64,000 bases of DNA from Gammaproteobacteria bacterium (GTDB taxonomy: Bacteria > Pseudomonadota > Gammaproteobacteria > UBA6429 > Thiohalophilaceae), in contig JACQBC010000001.1 of NCBI GenBank assembly GCA_016194635.1, forward strand, positions 1 through 64,000. The letters are read 5' to 3'. Under the pieces are notes generated by a model. The model had not been told where the DNA came from, ran no database searches, and saw only the letters and a list, made by a program, of their open reading frames with translations. The position numbers and the translations under genes are program-made. The stretch's first letter is position 1; each line of letters starts with the position of its first letter. Positions 63,758 through 64,000 of this stretch are shown here, one piece after another.

Positions 63758-64000
63758 TCAGTCGCGGGCGGCAAAGCCGTATTTTGCCAAAATTTGCTTA
63801 GCCTCGGTAGACAATACCAGCGAAACAAACCGCGCGGCGGCGCGCTGCTGTTGCGTACCATTGATTATCGCGATGGGATAGATCACGGGGGCATGGCTTG
63901 CCGCCGGCGCCGTCGCTAACACGTCGATCGGCGCATTCAACGTAGCTACATCGCTGGCATAGACCAACCCCGCATCCACTTCACCGCGCGCAACATAATC
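63758..64000 (-). CDS. modA: Molybdate-binding protein ModA (partial, cut by the window edge)
   Basis: The C-terminal part of a periplasmic solute-binding protein; the N-terminal part lies beyond 64000. Visible segments YVARGEVDAGLVYASDV and RFVSLVLSTEAKQILAKYGF match ModA. It is followed eight bases later by modB. Partial, so the start is not seen. Confidence 0.85.
   Translation of the reverse strand, partial: DYVARGEVDAGLVYASDVATLNAPIDVLATAPAASHAPVIYPIAIINGTQQQRAAARFVSLVLSTEAKQILAKYGFAARD

Overview
The window is an ordinary-looking stretch of chromosome from a gammaproteobacterium. The evidence is the gene order pncC-recA-recX-alaS-lysC-csrA-tRNA(Ser)-tRNA(Arg), ffh-rpsP-rimM-trmD-rplS, the mutS/fdxA pair, a cheV-cheR-flgB..L flagellar block, and sigma-54 flagellar promoters. 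Base composition is moderate (about 50-55 % GC by eye) and fairly even, except for an AT-rich recA promoter. I cannot name a genus. I saw no prophage, integron, CRISPR array or insertion sequence.

Layout. (1) 1-15645: polar flagellum and chemotaxis. cheV, cheR and flgBCDEFGHIJKL run leftward; flgA, flgM, flgN and a YcgR-type PilZ brake run rightward. Sigma-54 sites precede flgB and flgA. (2) 15711-18978: tRNA-Arg(CCU), an aldo/keto reductase, small unknown proteins, an FHA protein, tRNA-Arg(ACG), tRNA-Ser(GCU) and csrA. (3) 19093-26615: lysC, alaS, recX, recA, with a CapW/BrxR-like WYL regulator placed divergently between recA and pncC, then a PilZ protein. (4) 26773-37375: mutS, fdxA, an AddB-like nuclease and an AddA-like helicase-nuclease, and a CnoX-like thioredoxin. 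The gap between the two recombination genes holds, on the opposite strand, what looks like a CsrB/RsmZ-type small RNA. (5) 37545-41094: an anti-sigma/ECF sigma pair diverging from a Tat-exported metallophosphoesterase and a CuA-type cupredoxin, then dsbC. (6) 41191-50591: xerD, ogt, a DUF4156-like lipoprotein, the rplS-trmD-rimM-rpsP operon, ffh, a metallo-beta-lactamase-fold phosphodiesterase, a CcsA/YpjD-like membrane protein, a CNNM/CorB-type protein and a double-FHA protein. (7) 50682-64000: radA, a TerC-PGPGW fusion, an unknown lipoprotein, nrtABD, livKHMGF and modABC (modA runs off the edge).

Signals not explained by the protein genes: (a) four long hairpin elements (about 4645-4748, 37378-37501, 43052-43173, 62168-62293). 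Their roughly 50-base core is conserved while the 25-37 bp arms differ in sequence between copies yet pair within each copy; the core carries CsrA-consensus-like loops. (b) A candidate CsrA-sequestering RNA at about 32783-32972 on the minus strand, with nine GGA motifs and a U-tract terminator. (c) Two back-to-back promoters with the same GGAATAA-N16-GTTA pattern between the ECF operon and the phosphatase/cupredoxin operon. (d) Two direct repeats between recA and the WYL regulator, and no CTGT/ACAG SOS box in that gap. (e) Two NtrC-like sites and a sigma-54 promoter ahead of nrtA.

Taken together, the window links motility, global post-transcriptional control (csrA and its probable antagonist RNA), DNA repair (recA, recX, mutS, addAB-like, radA, ogt, xerD) and nitrogen and molybdate uptake. 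Nitrate assimilation needs molybdenum, so the nrt and mod neighbours make sense together. All function calls come from reading sequence and motifs; no database search was run.
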